Source: Apoderus coryli (lineage: Eukaryota; Arthropoda; Insecta; Coleoptera; Attelabidae). Taken from it: DNA of 64,000 nt. The notes under the pieces are model-generated. The model made no database searches and had not been told where the DNA came from. It saw nothing but the letters and a program-made list of their open reading frames with translations. Of the stretch, positions 43,175-55,319 are shown piece by piece (the first letter of the stretch is position 1; every line of letters starts with the position of its first letter). Where the stretch lies: contig OU452209.1 of assembly GCA_911728435.2 (NCBI GenBank), positions 12,320,869 through 12,384,868 of the forward strand. The letters run 5' to 3'. The position numbers and the translations under genes are program-made.

Positions 43175-44110
43175 TACAACAGTAGTATGCTGATGATACG
43201 CAAATCTATATATTATTTAAGTCTATTGAGGCTGCACAGGAAATAGCTGCCACGAAGCATGATTTGGAACTAAATCCAAATAAATCTTGGGCCAAGAAAA
43301 GTCAGTCTAAGGTCTTTGTTACAAAACAGTTGAAGATAGCTATAGGGAAGTGAGATAAAATATTCCAAAATCAGGAATAGTTTTCTATTTGAAATAAGGA
43401 TGTTGATATCACCTTCCGCTATAGCCGGAAGTAGTGCAAACATAAAAATAGTTTAGATGGATACCTAGATAAATTATATGCAGCCGTCTACGACCTTCGG
43501 CTGCAATGAAATTAAGAAAAGCAAATTCCAAATATGCACTAAATGGGTCATCGGAAATTTAGTCTCAGAATTTCCATTGTTTGGATAACCCGATATTCTG
43601 GTATCAGTGGAAACGAAAAAGACAATAAGTTAGCAAAAAAGGGTGTGTCAACCTCGTTTGAGAGCCTGAACCGTTTTGCGGCTTAGGAAAACCCCAACTA
43701 CAAAGAGGAGTTCAGAATTAAGGAGGAAACAGACAGGGCAGTACCTATTCTGGCGAAATCTTCCTGGACTGATAAACTCCAAGAAATTCCTTGGAACTCT
43801 CAGTCATGAAAGATCCAAAATCTGTATGGATCTCAGGAACAACAGGCTACGTATACTTAAAGGATTTCTCTAAGGACATTGTCGCTTTAGGAAACAAATG
43901 GTTAGATTAGGCCTAGACGAGAGCGACGAATGCAGATTCTATAGGGATGAGGAAGACACTCCTGATCACCTAGTAACAGAATGCGTCGCTATCAGGGTCC
44001 ATAGCGCAAGGAACACTTGGGGCATGCAATCGTAAACAATGGAGACGTATTGTCCCTGAAATCAGCCAAGCTACTGAAGTTTATAAGGGCTCTAGAACTT
44101 GATGGAGAGT
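43175..44110 (+). pseudogene. Decayed LINE with RT and RNase H relics
   Basis: Starts with QYADDTQIYILF, an RT catalytic box, then LELNPNKS. After a long degenerate stretch, ITRYSGISGNEKDNKLAKKG resembles the H.GI.GNE.AD..A end of RNase H. Near the end GHCRFRKQMVRLGLDESDEC and RDEEDTPDHLVTEC match the GHC.L..HL..mGl..s..CR.C.e..ET..HLl.eC tail of I/R1-like LINEs. Many stops and frame breaks. Probably the same broad clade as 38507-39028. Confidence 0.75.
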
Positions 44111-44733
44111 TGTAACTTCAGATACAGTTCAATTTACTCAAGACAGGAGGACACTATAGATTATGAGGTCATAGTTTATCAAACCCCCCAATTGATATCT
44201 CAAAAAGGGAACATAGAATTATTTTGCAAATTTTGCAGCTGACCAAAGTCAATCTAAAATATTTTCAGGATGGCGACGCATCTCCGATTGTAGCGTCGAT
44301 GACATTTGTATAAAAGTATACTGTATTTTTTCTTGCCGCTCCAACACAGCAACATATAAACCTACGCTGAAAAAGACTGTTTTTGTTATTTGAAGTTTAG
44401 ACATAGATGCACACGTTCCTAGTCCATGTTCGAACAGCAAGGAACATACCATTATAATAATTAATACTATTATTAATACTTGTTATGCATATAAGTAGAT
44501 ACATTTATTAATAATATGCTTCTGATATTATAAACTAACAACAAGTTTTACTCACTTAGTCAGTGATATTTTCTATAGTACGTAAAAATTTTATAATATG
44601 TGTATTCGTCACTTCATTATCTTCAGATCTTAACTGATGATAAATATTTAAAAGAAGACGCTGGCTTTGTACATATAAACCTTGATGCTTAAACTCCCAA
44701 CGTGTTCCGCTCGTGTCGTTACTGTGTCGTATA

Positions 44734-46716
44734 CAGGGTGGTCCAACTTTTACCTGCATAAATTTTAGAATCGATAGATAATCGACAAATAATGTGAGTT
44801 TGGTTAATAAACTATGTGCCAAAAATGCTTCGTTACAAAGTTACAGAGTGTTGAAATTTAAGAAACAAACTCGAATTTTATTAATATCTTTATAACCAAT
44901 TGAGATATTTCAATGAAATTTGGCACGTGTGGAGAGGTAATCTAGCTTCATTTTTTCATGTAATAACATTATTTTTATTTCCAGCAGTGGCGTGCGTACG
45001 GCTACCGATTGCAATATTTTTAATGAAAAAACCAATACGCCACTGGTTTATCTCAAAATAAAAATTATATCTGCAATTCTTATTCAATTTAAAAAAAAAA
45101 GTAATCCTGGCTTTTTTTCGTATGACGCAACATTTTCGAGTAAAAAAATGTATTGAAAATCAACATAAAAATATCATATCATTACACGTTTTAACAGATT
45201 TTCCAGTTTTTTTTTTTACAGAAACTGTTCAAAATGACTATCGTCCTTTCCAATACACAATTGGCATCTTCTGGTGATGTTATTAATTGCGGCCGATAGA
45301 ATGTAATTGTTACGATGCAACTCATCACAAGCTTCTTGAATTTTTAAGACTAATTCTTCGCGTTTTCTGACCGACACCCTATACACTTTTTCTTTTAGGT
45401 GGCCGCAAATAAAGAAATCAAGTGGAGTCAATTCAAGCGACCTTGGGGGTCAAGATATAGGTCCCTCATGGTTATTTTCCACTTCTTTAAGAAAACGGCT
45501 AATCCATTGATTTCCGTAATGCTCTGTTATCTAGTTTCTCACATTCCGCCCGAAATGTGCTGGTGCTCCATCCATTTGAAACCAACCATTCGCACGTAAA
45601 TGAAGTGGCACGTCATGCATTAAATCATTTAAATTATTCTGTAAAAAGTCTAAAAATAATTGTGCTGAGAGCCTAGCTGGTAAAAAGAATAGTATTGGAT
45701 ATTACTCCTAGCCACACGTTCACACTGAATTGGTGTTAAAACTTTTTCGCTCGCACTTGGTATGGAGTGTGTTGTGACCAAATATGAAAGTTGTGGTAAT
45801 TCGTTATATCAGTTCTTGTAAATGAAGCTTCATCAGTCCAGCAAACCTTATGCAGGAAATCTCTATCTACTTGAACTTTATTCAATAACCATTTGCAATA
45901 GTTATGCCTTTTAACATAGTCCTCAGGCAATACATCTTTATGAAGTGACTTAAGAATGGTTGACCTTGATATGTTAAGCATGACAGCAGTTCTTCGTGAA
46001 TTTCGATCAACCGTTCTTAAAATACGCCTTTCATCCGCCAAATTGTTTCTTCTAGGGCGCTGTCTATTGTTTTTTATGTTAAAAGTAGTATTTAAACCTC
46101 GTTCTCGAAATGCCCGGTGACCTTGAGAGAAAACTTCTCTCGTTGGATGACGCCTATTAGGGAATCTGCGTGCATACTCCCTTGCGGATACTACTGCATT
46201 TTCTTCGCAAAAACCGTATTCTTGGTTACTAAATAGCCGCGGCATTATTATATGTTATTTTTATGTTCGTTTTCAATACATTTAATTTAGACGATTTGTA
46301 TTTTTGTACTCAAAAATGTTGCGTCATACGAAAAAAAGGCAAGAGTACTTTTTTCTTTTAAATTGAACAAGAATTGCAACTATGGTTTTTATTTTGAGAT
46401 AAACCAGTGGCATATCTGTTTTTTCATTAAAAATGTCGCAATCGGTAGCCGTACGCACGCCACTGGTGGAAATAAAAATAATATTATTACATGAAAAAAT
46501 GAAGCTAGATTACCTCTCCACACGTGCCAAATTTCATTGAAATATCTCAATTGGTTATAAAGATATTAATAAAATTAGAAATTATTTCTTAAATTTCAAC
46601 ACCCTGTAACTTCGTAACGAAGCATTTTTCGCACATAGTTTATTAACCAAACTCACATTATTTGTCGATTATCTATCGATGCTGAAATTTATGCAGATAA
46701 AAGTTGGACCACCCTG
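44734..46716 (-). mobile_element. Long-TIR mariner with broken transposase
   Basis: 1983-bp element with ends CAGGGTGGTCCAACTTTTAC/reverse complement, each beside TA (44732-44733, 46717-46718). The terminal inverted repeats are about 409 bp (44734-45142 and 46308-46716), mostly identical. The minus-strand transposase gene between them is frameshifted. The outer 11 bases equal those of the element at 2856-4942, but the rest of the TIR is different, so it is a separate family. A diverged lone copy of its TIR is at 62347-62745. Confidence 0.9.
45216..46245 (-). pseudogene. Mariner transposase, frameshifted
   Basis: The 5' part (46245 down to 45736, 169 aa from an ATG) has YARRFPNRRHPTREVF, RRTAVMLNISRSTILKSLHK (helix-turn-helix), YCKWLLNK and the first catalytic Asp in CWTDEASF. 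The frame is then lost; in the middle (45440-45730) a QMDGAPAHFG relic with the second Asp is readable in another frame. The end (45431-45216) gives TPLDFFICGHLKEKVY with the third Asp and a tail ending DSHFEQFL. All three Asp survive, but the gene cannot make one protein without repair. The spacing fits the DD41D-like group. Confidence 0.85.
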
Positions 46717-46718
46717 TA

Positions 46719-49700
46719 TAAGCCTTGTCTGATACAGTGACGGCAAAAAGTTTCATCCACTTGAGGTTTTATTAAAAAATATTATCAAATTTGATAGATC
46801 TTCTTATAATAATACATAATAATCATGACTACAATATTCTGACACCGTGTTTTACTGTCGGATACAAATCTTCTTGTTTAAATTCCACATTAAGTCTTCG
46901 CCATACCATATTATGATGTCCATCTGATTATATTTAGATTATTTGTTTTATTCAAATATTTATTTGCAAATTCTTTTCTTTACTGTCGATATCCTTTGGC
47001 AGGCATAATTTATTATACTTCGTATATACGCGGGAGAAATGTATTAAAAAACGCTGCATTCGATGCCCTTTTATAATGTAAAGAGGCATGGGAACGGATA
47101 GCCCAGGTAGAATCGTTAAATTTATATATTTTAAATTAGCTTTGGATAAACTATACCTACTTATTGACTGAGCTGCCAAATTAAAAAAAAGAAAACCCTT
47201 GCTAATGCAAAAACTAATAAGAATATTTTTGGCAAATATATGTCCGAAGCATTATTTAGGTATTTTTATTGCCATAATTTCAGAAAAACTTAACTTGAGC
47301 GTCCGCCACTGTTTTATACCGCCTGTTCCAGACTGTATATATATCAGGCAAGTAGTTCAACTACAACTTTTTTTTTTATTTTCATTTCACTTACGTTAAG
47401 TGTTTTGTAACTGTTTCGCAATTTTTACAAGCAAACGTTGTTTACAGAAGTTAAACCCCCATCCGTCGAAAGTTTCTCAAAAAATATATAATACAGGAGA
47501 AGTTAGAGACTATATACAAGTGGTATAATTCAATTTTGGCATTTTCCTTTATGCAATATTGATAATGCATCTTGACAAGCACAAAGTATGGTTTTATGAT
47601 TTGTTTGTCTAGATCAACTAAAGAACACAACAAAACATTTAAGTTGCAAGTTCTAGCCAGTTGAAAATGTTCTAGAAACTATACTAACAAACGAAGACAG
47701 CAGATTTTAGAAATGTTGGTTTGCAATATTTCATCTTATCCAAAAGTGATTTTCAAGTGAGCTCTTTAAAGGTGTTATAGTCACATTAAATGTTCACAAA
47801 TATTCAGATTCGAGCGTATGTAGAAAGACGAAACTTATGTTGTGTATGAGGCGCAGTGTTTTAACGTAAAAACCATAGGCGTAGCATTTAAGGTGGCTGA
47901 CTAATATTATCTATCGATTTTTTTTTACTTTCAACTTTCTGTTACTTTTGGCATTAGAATTATTGTTTTTTCTTTCTTGCGGTATTTATTTACATTTGAT
48001 TATATAACTACAATAATTGCAAACCTTTGACAGTCTAATGACAGCAACTGATGACTTCTAGGTCATGAAATGTCAAAATTTAAGTTTTCATGATATTGTT
48101 TTTCTGTTAATAAGTAATTAAGAAAACCGTAGTCACTGGTGACGCTGTAGATAAGAAACGAAAAACATTGGCAAACAACGTACAAAAAAAAACTATCTTA
48201 ATTGCATTTCTACAAAATCATATAGCAATGTTAGCATAAATAATTCAAAATAACAAACATAACCCCTAACCCCCAATACTGTCAAGAATAAGCAGATTTC
48301 GTTGTTCTTTCGAAATACGTCACCCGTTCTCATGAAATGATCTTTCTCTCAACTCTAGAATAAACCCCCTGGCCAAATAACATAGAAGTTAAGGCCATAT
48401 TATAGAAGTTTACGTTTTTGTATGTCCCCTTTTTCTTTGTTTTTTTCGTTGGATTGCAAAATGAGTTTAAAAGAAGGACTTTTTATAGAAAAAGTCGAAA
48501 CATTCGCGTATCTCTATGATCTAAACATAAGGAGCATTTGGGGAGGAACTTTCCCTGCCGCGCTATTGAATTCGAATTCAACTTTTTTTGAAACTGAAAT
48601 TTAGTAGATATTTCTTTGGAATGAGTTTTTCAATAAAATAATTAAAATATTAATGTGTATAAGGGTCTTTTGAAGATTCCTTTCTAGTAGGTATTTCTTG
48701 ATACAGCTCAAAAACTTTGCTAGAAATAAACACAAAATATTAAATAACAAAGAATGTCTGTATATCTACCCAGCAATGGAATTTCTGTTTCAAATGAAAC
48801 AAACTCGACACAGATAGATTATTAACAATGAAAATTGCTCTTTTAAATAAAACAAACAACAATATGATGCAGATTGTGGACAAATTTACAAAAATACATG
48901 TTTATTGTTTGGTATGGCGCCAAACAAAAATAAAAATAATCATACGCATGCGCATAATATACAGAGTTTGATTGGCTCAGCACTTTGGGTATGCTTGTTT
49001 TTGTTATGCATATATACACTAAATCTATGACAAAAATTACGACTAAACATATTCAATATACAAAAACGCCTTACATCATCATCTTTAAGCCTATGAAAGC
49101 TCGTAGGTCCGTTATTAAAATTAGGGACCTCTACCTCGTAAAATTTATTTGCCAGACAGTAATGCAGGAATCTTTTAATTCGACTTACGAAGTTTTGATA
49201 TTTAAAGTTAGTAATTTTTCCGCAAAGACGAGGGTTTGCTGATGCACATGGGTTGAATTTAATCTAAAAACCCTTATCCCGGAGGACTACAGACCATTTG
49301 ATTAGCGTTATTAACCTAAGATCAGTTTCATAAATGTTCAGAAAAAATGTACTTTCAATTACAGGATTTAGTCTCGTCCTTACTTAGGATTTTTAATTTT
49401 TTAAACAACATCTTTAATTATTACTGTTAACAAATTGATTTTTGTTTTTAAAATTTGATATTTCGTTCCAAAACCTGGTAAGTTTTTGCAAAAAGTGTAA
49501 ATATTAAAACTCAAAACCTCGTAAGTAGAGTTTTTTAATCAAAATATGTATTTCGGGTGTTTATCGTGATTGACGATTTATATGCATATATATTTTAACG
49601 ATTGTAATTTTATTATCTTTTATAGTTGTATTTTTCAGTTAATATTTGACTTTCCAATGTACAAATTTTGTATTCTTAATGGCTAATAAAAGTATTAATA

Positions 49701-49895
49701 TTATATTATTACAAAAAGGGCTAAAATAAATAATACATAATTTAATGGAACTTTGATTTGTAAAAAAAAAACAAGTGTTATTCAGATATATAGTTATAAT
49801 TATTATTAGTTCTCATAAAGTTAAAGTACGTTTACCTATTTTTTTTAGTGTATGTTTTATATAGTAAGTAAAATGATACCATGTTCCTTTTCCAG
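46719..49895. other. Gene-less AT-rich stretch upstream of the Beat exons
   Basis: Probably intron of the Beat gene, since upstream exons (signal peptide and first Ig domain) must lie further left. I found no exon with a plausible Ig motif here. Short open frames such as 48985-49242 have no family signature. Confidence 0.4.
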
Positions 49896-50081
49896 CTTTG
49901 CCAGAAGAAGGACCGAAAATTACTGGTGGTAAACCACGCTATCAAGTTGGCGACACTGTTCGTGTGAATTGCACTTCTGGGCGTTCCAAACCAGCCGCTC
50001 AGCTGAATTGGATGATCAATGGGGAACCTGTTGATCCAAAATATTTACGAGGACCTGAAATTGTTGTAACTGGTCGTGAAG
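49896..50081 (+). CDS. beat: Beaten-path-like protein, exon with first half of second Ig-like domain
   Basis: Internal 186-bp coding exon bounded by a TTTTCCAG acceptor and a G|GTAAGA donor, phase 1 at both ends (62 codons). It encodes LPEEGPKITGGKPRYQVGD, then VRVNCTSGRSKPAAQLNWMI and NGEPVDPKYL. The RYQVGD...NCTSGRSKPAA.L.W.ING pattern is characteristic of the insect Beaten path family, secreted or membrane-anchored Ig proteins that act in motor axon guidance through binding to Sidestep-family partners. The Cys in VNCTS and the Trp in LNWMI are the Ig core residues; the partner Cys is in the next exon. Upstream exons are not found in the window. Confidence 0.85.
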
Positions 50082-50274
50082 GTAAGAAAAATTACAGTTA
50101 TATTGTCTCTCGCTCTCTGGAAAGTGGTTACTGGAGACAGAATGATTTGTTTCGTTATTTAATTCTGAGAAAGCTGAGATTTTCTTTGTGTACTTCATAT
50201 TATTCATAATTTACAAACACCTAAAATATTTGTTACGTGTATATACAGTATGTCCGTGAATAGTTGTTATTATA

Positions 50275-51693
50275 CAAGGCGTTTCCAAAATAGGTGGTAA
50301 AAATTTGTGAGCGAATTGAAGATGTCTAATCATGAAAAAAACCTAAATTGTAATTCTTCGAAAAGTTCTTATTTACAAAGATACAGGGTGTTAAAAATGA
50401 CTGCCTCAGGACGACTTTTTTGAAATATTTGCGAAATTTACTGCATACAGTATACATCTCTAAAAATATTATTTACTTTTGTAATGATTGATGACATTTA
50501 TTAAATTTGTTAAAATCAGGGTTTTTTCGTATGTAATTCGTCGTTATCCTTTTAAATTGTTTTTGATACGTTAATTAAAGTTTTTTATTTTTACCTAAAC
50601 GGCGTTTACGAGAAACTGGAACGCTACAATTTAAGACATCTGATAGAGGAAGAAATAGAACCGTTAGGAACGTACGAAATGAGGAAGAAATTTTACATCA
50701 TTTTGAAGAAAACCCTAACATTAGCACAAGACGACTTGCACAACAAACTCAAATTTCGAATTCAGTTGTATGGCGGATTGCAAAAGAACAACAACTGTAC
50801 ACTTATCACTACCTCCAAGCCCAAGATCTTTAGATCTTTTAGCAACAGATTTTCCGCAGCGTCTAGAGTTTTGTCAGTGGCTTTTGGTTATGAGAGAACT
50901 AAACCAATTGTTTTTTTCTAATATTATATTCACAGACGATGCCACATTTACCAGTAGTGGGGTTTTCAACATGCTTAATGAGCCTGATGAAAATCCTTAT
51001 GCAAGAAAAGTAACTCATTATCTATATTCTTTCAAAGTAAATGGTTTCAACATTAGAAAATCAACTTCTAGGTTATCACATTTTCCCAGGAAATCTAAAT
51101 GGAGAAATGTGTTTTAATCTTCTGTCGCAAATTCTCTTCCAATTCCTCGAAGATATTCCCTTGGCTCGTCGAACCCCTATATGGTTTATGCCTGATGGCG
51201 CCCATATTATAGTAGACGGTGTCGTTAGTGTTTAAACGAAAATTTTGAAGGACGGTGGATAGGGCACGGAAATGATGCTCCTAAAAATTGGCCGGCTAGG
51301 TCTCCTGACTTAAATCCTTTAGATTTTACTGTCTAGGGTCAAGTGAAACACATTCAGTTTATACAGTGCAAATTGAAACTGTCGAGCAACTGCAGGAAAT
51401 AATATGTAATACGTTTAATGAAATTGTTGCAGAAGAAAAACTAAGGCGTACTGTATACTCTTAAAGTGAATAAATGTATAGCAGTAAATGCTGGACATTT
51501 TGAAAAATAATTTGTTATTGATTTTGTTAAAATTACTTATTTTTGTTAACTATTAACTGTGTTAAATTTATTTAATGTTGTTGAGTTTAATTTGATATTG
51601 AAATATAGTTTGCTAACGAGAAGCTTTCCAAAATTTCACACTCGAATTTCTCGAAAACCTTTAAGTTTTTACACCTATTTTAGAAACCCCTTG
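50275..51693 (+). mobile_element. Decayed mariner in the Beat intron
   Basis: 1419-bp element with related ends CAAGGCGTTTCCAAAATAGG and, in reverse complement, CAAGGGGTTTCTAAAATAGG, beside TA on both sides. It carries a degraded transposase in the same direction as the Beat gene. Confidence 0.8.
50600..51360 (+). pseudogene. Decayed DD41D-type mariner transposase
   Basis: Readable only by switching frames. EEEILHHFEENPNISTRRLA and ISNSVVWRI form the DNA-binding module, FPQRLEFCQWLL follows, then FTDDATFTSSG with the first Asp, GYHIFPGNLNGEMCF, WFMPDGAHI with the second Asp, and NWPARSPDLNPLDFTV with the third Asp. At least three frame disruptions. All three catalytic Asp are still recognisable, but no functional enzyme can be made. 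Confidence 0.8.
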
Positions 51694-52002
51694 TATAACA
51701 GACTGGAGCCACTGGGATTGTTCCTTATTTAAAGCTCGATCTGGAATTACACAGCAATATAATAATATAGTTCCATATTTGGCTTTGACCATTTGTACAT
51801 TTTTTTTTCTAAAACAAAACTGAGAACATGTCGCTAGCATTGGGAATTATTCGACGAATTCATCAAAGACCTCCGTCAAACTAATTTTACTAATCACAAT
51901 AATTGACTGTTCCACGTACCTCTAAAGGTACACATGGCCAGATTTTCTGAAAGACCATTAGTTTTTAGAAACTACTATTATTCAATTTTACCACATTCTG
52001 TA

Positions 52003-52294
52003 CAGGGTGGTTCGAATTCGAGCCTCAAAATTGGGATCTCGAAACTTGCGCATTTATGAGTCGAACAATTTGTCGTTGCAAAAGTTGTAAGATTCCGAAA
52101 ACTCCCGGAGATGTTGGAAAAAACCGAAATTTTAGTAAATTCAGATACGACCTTTGTAAAGAACATCCAATGGCAACTATGAATTTTTACTTTTAATAGA
52201 CTAGCTCAACAAACAACGCAACCGCCTCTATTATATTATTGTACTCTTTCGGTTTTTGGATCCCAATGATGAGGATCGAATTCGAGCCACTATG
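52003..52294. mobile_element. 292-bp mariner-type MITE
   Basis: Left end CAGGGTGGTTCGAATTCGAG after TA; right end, in reverse complement, CATAGTGGCTCGAATTCGAT before TA. No coding capacity. Lies in the intron between the two Ig exons of the Beat gene. Confidence 0.7.
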
Positions 52295-52365
52295 TACCTA
52301 ACGTCAATGTTCAAGCAACCATCCGAGGTGCCACCCTATAAAAAGTTATAATCGTTTTATTTCAG

Positions 52366-52578
52366 GTTTGGAAACTTCAATTCTTGGACTAGAGTTTACG
52401 GCAAAACACAAACATTTTAAACGCGGTAACATGAAAATGAAGTGTTTGGCCACCATTGCAACTCTATATTTGGTCAGTAATGAGGAGAGTGTTGAAGGTG
52501 AGCGACCGCATAAAAGCATGGTTTTGGAGAGTAGGGGAACAGTTGCGCCATCTGGTTCACGGGCAGATAGAGTTCAAG
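52366..52578 (+). CDS. beat: Beaten-path-like protein, exon with second half of second Ig-like domain
   Basis: 213-bp internal exon after a TTTATTTCAG acceptor, donor G|GTAATT, phase 1 at both ends (71 codons). Joined to the previous exon it begins G-LETSILGLEF, then HFKRGNMKMKCLATIATLYL with the second Ig Cys, NEESVEG and SRGTVAPSGSRADRVQ. The GLETS.LGL...HF..G.MK.KC.A..AT.Y...NEESVEG.RP series is a Beat family hallmark. Reading through the donor gives two more codons and a stop, so intron retention would yield a truncated protein ending VQGN. Confidence 0.85.
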
Positions 52579-52879
52579 GTAATTAAACAAAATTACTGGT
52601 GATAAAGATACGAAGAAAATTTAAAAATCTAATTTATAACTTTTCTTTTATATATACATTTCTGATCAAATTTTCTGAGGCCAGTGTTAACGCTAACCTC
52701 CATCTATGATTGAGTGAGACGCCAATCTCCACCAATGATTCAAGTGACGCATACACATTGTTTTATTTCACTCTTCTCGTAGCGCGCATGAAGATGTTGT
52801 TGACAATTTAATTTAAGTCGAAATCTCAGCTAATGTGCTCGACATTTGGAAAGTTTGGGGTTTATCTGTGTAAAATTGT

Positions 52880-53040
52880 TGAAATTACTTTCAAAGAGTA
52901 TGCAGATATGTATCTTATTTATGGCGAGGCAAGATGCAATACTGCAAGCTCAGCGATTCGCTAATCACCGACATCCTTCTCGAAACACATTTGGGGTAGT
53001 CCATCGCCTTTTACGAGAAAAAGGCTTTATTTTTGACTAG
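52880..53040 (+). pseudogene. Mariner transposase N-terminal scrap
   Basis: YADMYLIYGEARCNTAS in one frame, then after a shift AQRFANHRHPSRNTFGVVHR and LLREKG in another. It matches the D.h.vYGe...na..A...Y..rFPnR.hPs...F..vh..LrE.GsF N-terminal module of insect mariner transposases. No catalytic domain follows. Confidence 0.75.
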
Positions 53041-54443
53041 GGGAATTATTTTGTTTATAAAGTTATTGCTAACTAAAAAAAAGAAATCAGCATCAGTCCA
53101 TTACACGTAACCGTAACCGTTTGTTCGTTTTTTTTTCAAAGTCCCTCACGGCTCAATTTAGAAGAACCTTTTCTTTTAAAATCAATCAACGATTATTTCC
53201 TTAAAGCACACATAATTTACATGTTGTATAGTGCTCTGTTTGAATTAACAAAGTGAACACTTACTTCCGACATACACGAAGGTTGTATAGTAATAATAGC
53301 AAGTAAATTCATCGATTACTACCTCCCTGTAACAATTTGCATGCATATCTACGTAGAACGTCTATTGATTCATATTATCACCAGTAACAGCTTTGGCAAA
53401 ACTTGGACAGACATCATTGCTAAATAATTTTCTTGTCTAAACAAACAAAACTTATCTGTGTATGTGGGAAACTTCGAAACAAGTTTCAGTTTGCAGCAGA
53501 TGGGTATCAGTCAGATACGGATTATTATGGGTTTTGCTCATTAAATTCGGATTTTGTGTGGTACACCAAATCAATGGGATGAGACTAATTGAAGATAATC
53601 CTTTTGGTTAATACAATACAATCAAATTGAGAGTGAAATTGACTTAGTTTAAGAGCAAAAAAGACTATCTACGATTTAAATGAACGTGTGTGATACCTGC
53701 TAGTGCTTTAAGAGTGTATTTTATCCTACTACACTGCTTAAATTAAATGCGGGATCAGCTGTAACGGGTGATGCTGTCGATTCTGTTGCTTGTTTATTAT
53801 ATTTACGGACTTGAAATCCTTTTAATTAACTTTAATTTTTTTAATTAACTAATTTTTACACTAATTGCATTTAGAATTTGGCAGCTTCATAATACCAATG
53901 GTTTTAATATGGAAAATTTCTCTTATTTTCATAAACAATAGCCGCAAATGTCACAAGCAATATACATATTCATTCACAATTTCCAGATTTCAATTGAAGA
54001 TCCACTTTGCCAATCTCATGCATATCGTATATTTCGTAGGCAGTGAATGCTGCACTGCAGGAAATTTATTTACGAGTACCTTTGGCTTCATGCCAATAAA
54101 ACATGCTCCTGTAAAATTTTCAAAGCTTGTCCTGGCTCGTATATTCATTCACTTTAAATGTGTGTATGTTGGTAGTGGTGTTTGTACGTGTATTACTGAA
54201 CTATTGAAAAATCCCTATATGCAGTGTAATGCCACACTTGTGTTGTAGACGAATTCACAAATATTGCATAGTAAAAATCAAAATATTGTTTGTTTTGTAA
54301 ACTGGAATTCGAATTGTGTAGCATTGAAAGGAAATTGGTAGGTACATTGTTTTCTTAAAATCTTGTTCGACGTGATTTAATAGAGCATGATTAATAGAAA
54401 GATATGACCCGTGATTAGGGCCAGAAGAAAAACAAACCGCCCC
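53041..54443. other. Intronic stretch with a retrozyme scrap
   Basis: 53793-53827 reads TTTATTATATTTACGGACTT and on to AAATCCTTTTAATT. It matches the 524-bp unit of the ribozyme array at nearly every base, but only for about 35 bp. A 127-codon open frame at 53865-54248 has no recognisable family. The rest is AT-rich. Confidence 0.5.
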
Positions 54444-54446
54444 TAA

Positions 54447-55158
54447 AGGTGGACTTCCCTCCGGGCGAATGTTGCGACGCTCGCTCAGCGATCGTCGCTG
54501 GCGACGGTCGCTATGGTACTGCTACCATTGTTGTTTTATGGACGCACTGTCTTCCAAGCGACAGCCGCCGGCGATAGACACTCGGCCTAGCGATCGTTTC
54601 AACCCGCCTGCTCTCAGAGCAAATATAGTCGCTGCGGCCAGCAACTATTCGTTAGTTTCGTTTGGTTTTTTAATGTAGTTTTTCCTCAGCAGTTATTGGA
54701 TACAAAACTCTATTAGAAGAATTACATTTGATATGATCCTTGATTAAATTTAACACGTAATTAAATTGATGTGGATTCAATCCATAAAATGTGCGGAATT
54801 TTCTATCGTCGGGTTTCAAATGGGATTCTATTAATTTTGTGAAAAAACCCTCCTCCTGTCTTGTGATGTACATCGGATGGACTCCATTTCGTTGTGCGAT
54901 ACACATTTGAAGTATGTTATCATCTTCTGCCTTTGCGTACAGCATATAGGCCACAAGTAGTTTGCACGTTAAACTCATCCCAAAAATTTGTGAAAACTAC
55001 TACACAGACACAGCCACAGAATGAATTAACAGAAGTAAAATTACCGATAGACGCGGGAAATTTAATCGTCGCAAACGCTGGGAGGAAAACATACCCATAG
55101 CGACGACCGCTGCTCCGCGACTATCGCCAGCTACAGTCGCTCGGAGGGAAGTCCACCT
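54447..55158. mobile_element. PIF/Harbinger deletion derivative
   Basis: 712-bp element with exact 17-bp terminal inverted repeats (AGGTGGACTTCCCTCCG) flanked by TAA on both sides (54444-54446 and 55159-55161), the classic PIF/Harbinger target duplication. Beneath the TIRs are GC-rich GCGATCGTCGC-like subterminal words on both sides. The interior holds a partial transposase on the minus strand. Non-autonomous. Confidence 0.88.
54670..54978 (-). pseudogene. Harbinger transposase N-terminal fragment
   Basis: About 102 residues: MSLTCKLLVAYMLYAKAEDD, then a segment with SHLKPDDRKFRTFYGLNPHQ, FNYVLNLIKDHI and PITAEEKLH. The F..FY(R/G)....F..ll..i...l.......i...EKL arrangement is the N-terminal region of PIF/Harbinger (HARBI1-like) transposases. 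The DDE catalytic domain that should follow is deleted, and the frame ends close to the left TIR. It sits in a TAA-flanked element, which supports the assignment. Confidence 0.75.
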
Positions 55159-55218
55159 TAAAGCACGAGCAGCTCTCCATACAGAAATATAAAAGAAAAG
55201 CCGAGACATATTATGTGT

Positions 55219-55311
55219 AGCAATTTTGTAGCCTACGTGTTTGATCCGAAATCTTCTTCGAAATGACTTAGATGGTCACGCCGGATGAAATACGTAGCCT
55301 ACAAAATTGCT
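55219..55311. repeat. Short hairpin with 20-bp perfect arms
   Basis: AGCAATTTTGTAGCCTACGT at 55219-55238 and its exact reverse complement at 55292-55311; with two mismatches each arm extends to about 30 bp, leaving a loop of about 33 bases. Close to the end of the Harbinger element but outside its TAA. Confidence 0.8.
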
Positions 55312-55319
55312 GAAGATAA

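Noticed and set aside
48985..49242. Possible upstream Beat exon in the open frame
   Set aside because: It lacks an Ig-type Cys/Trp pattern and any convincing splice boundary in phase.
53865..54248. 127-codon open frame in the Beat intron
   Set aside because: No family motif and a composition typical of AT-rich chance frames; not in phase with flanking splice sites.
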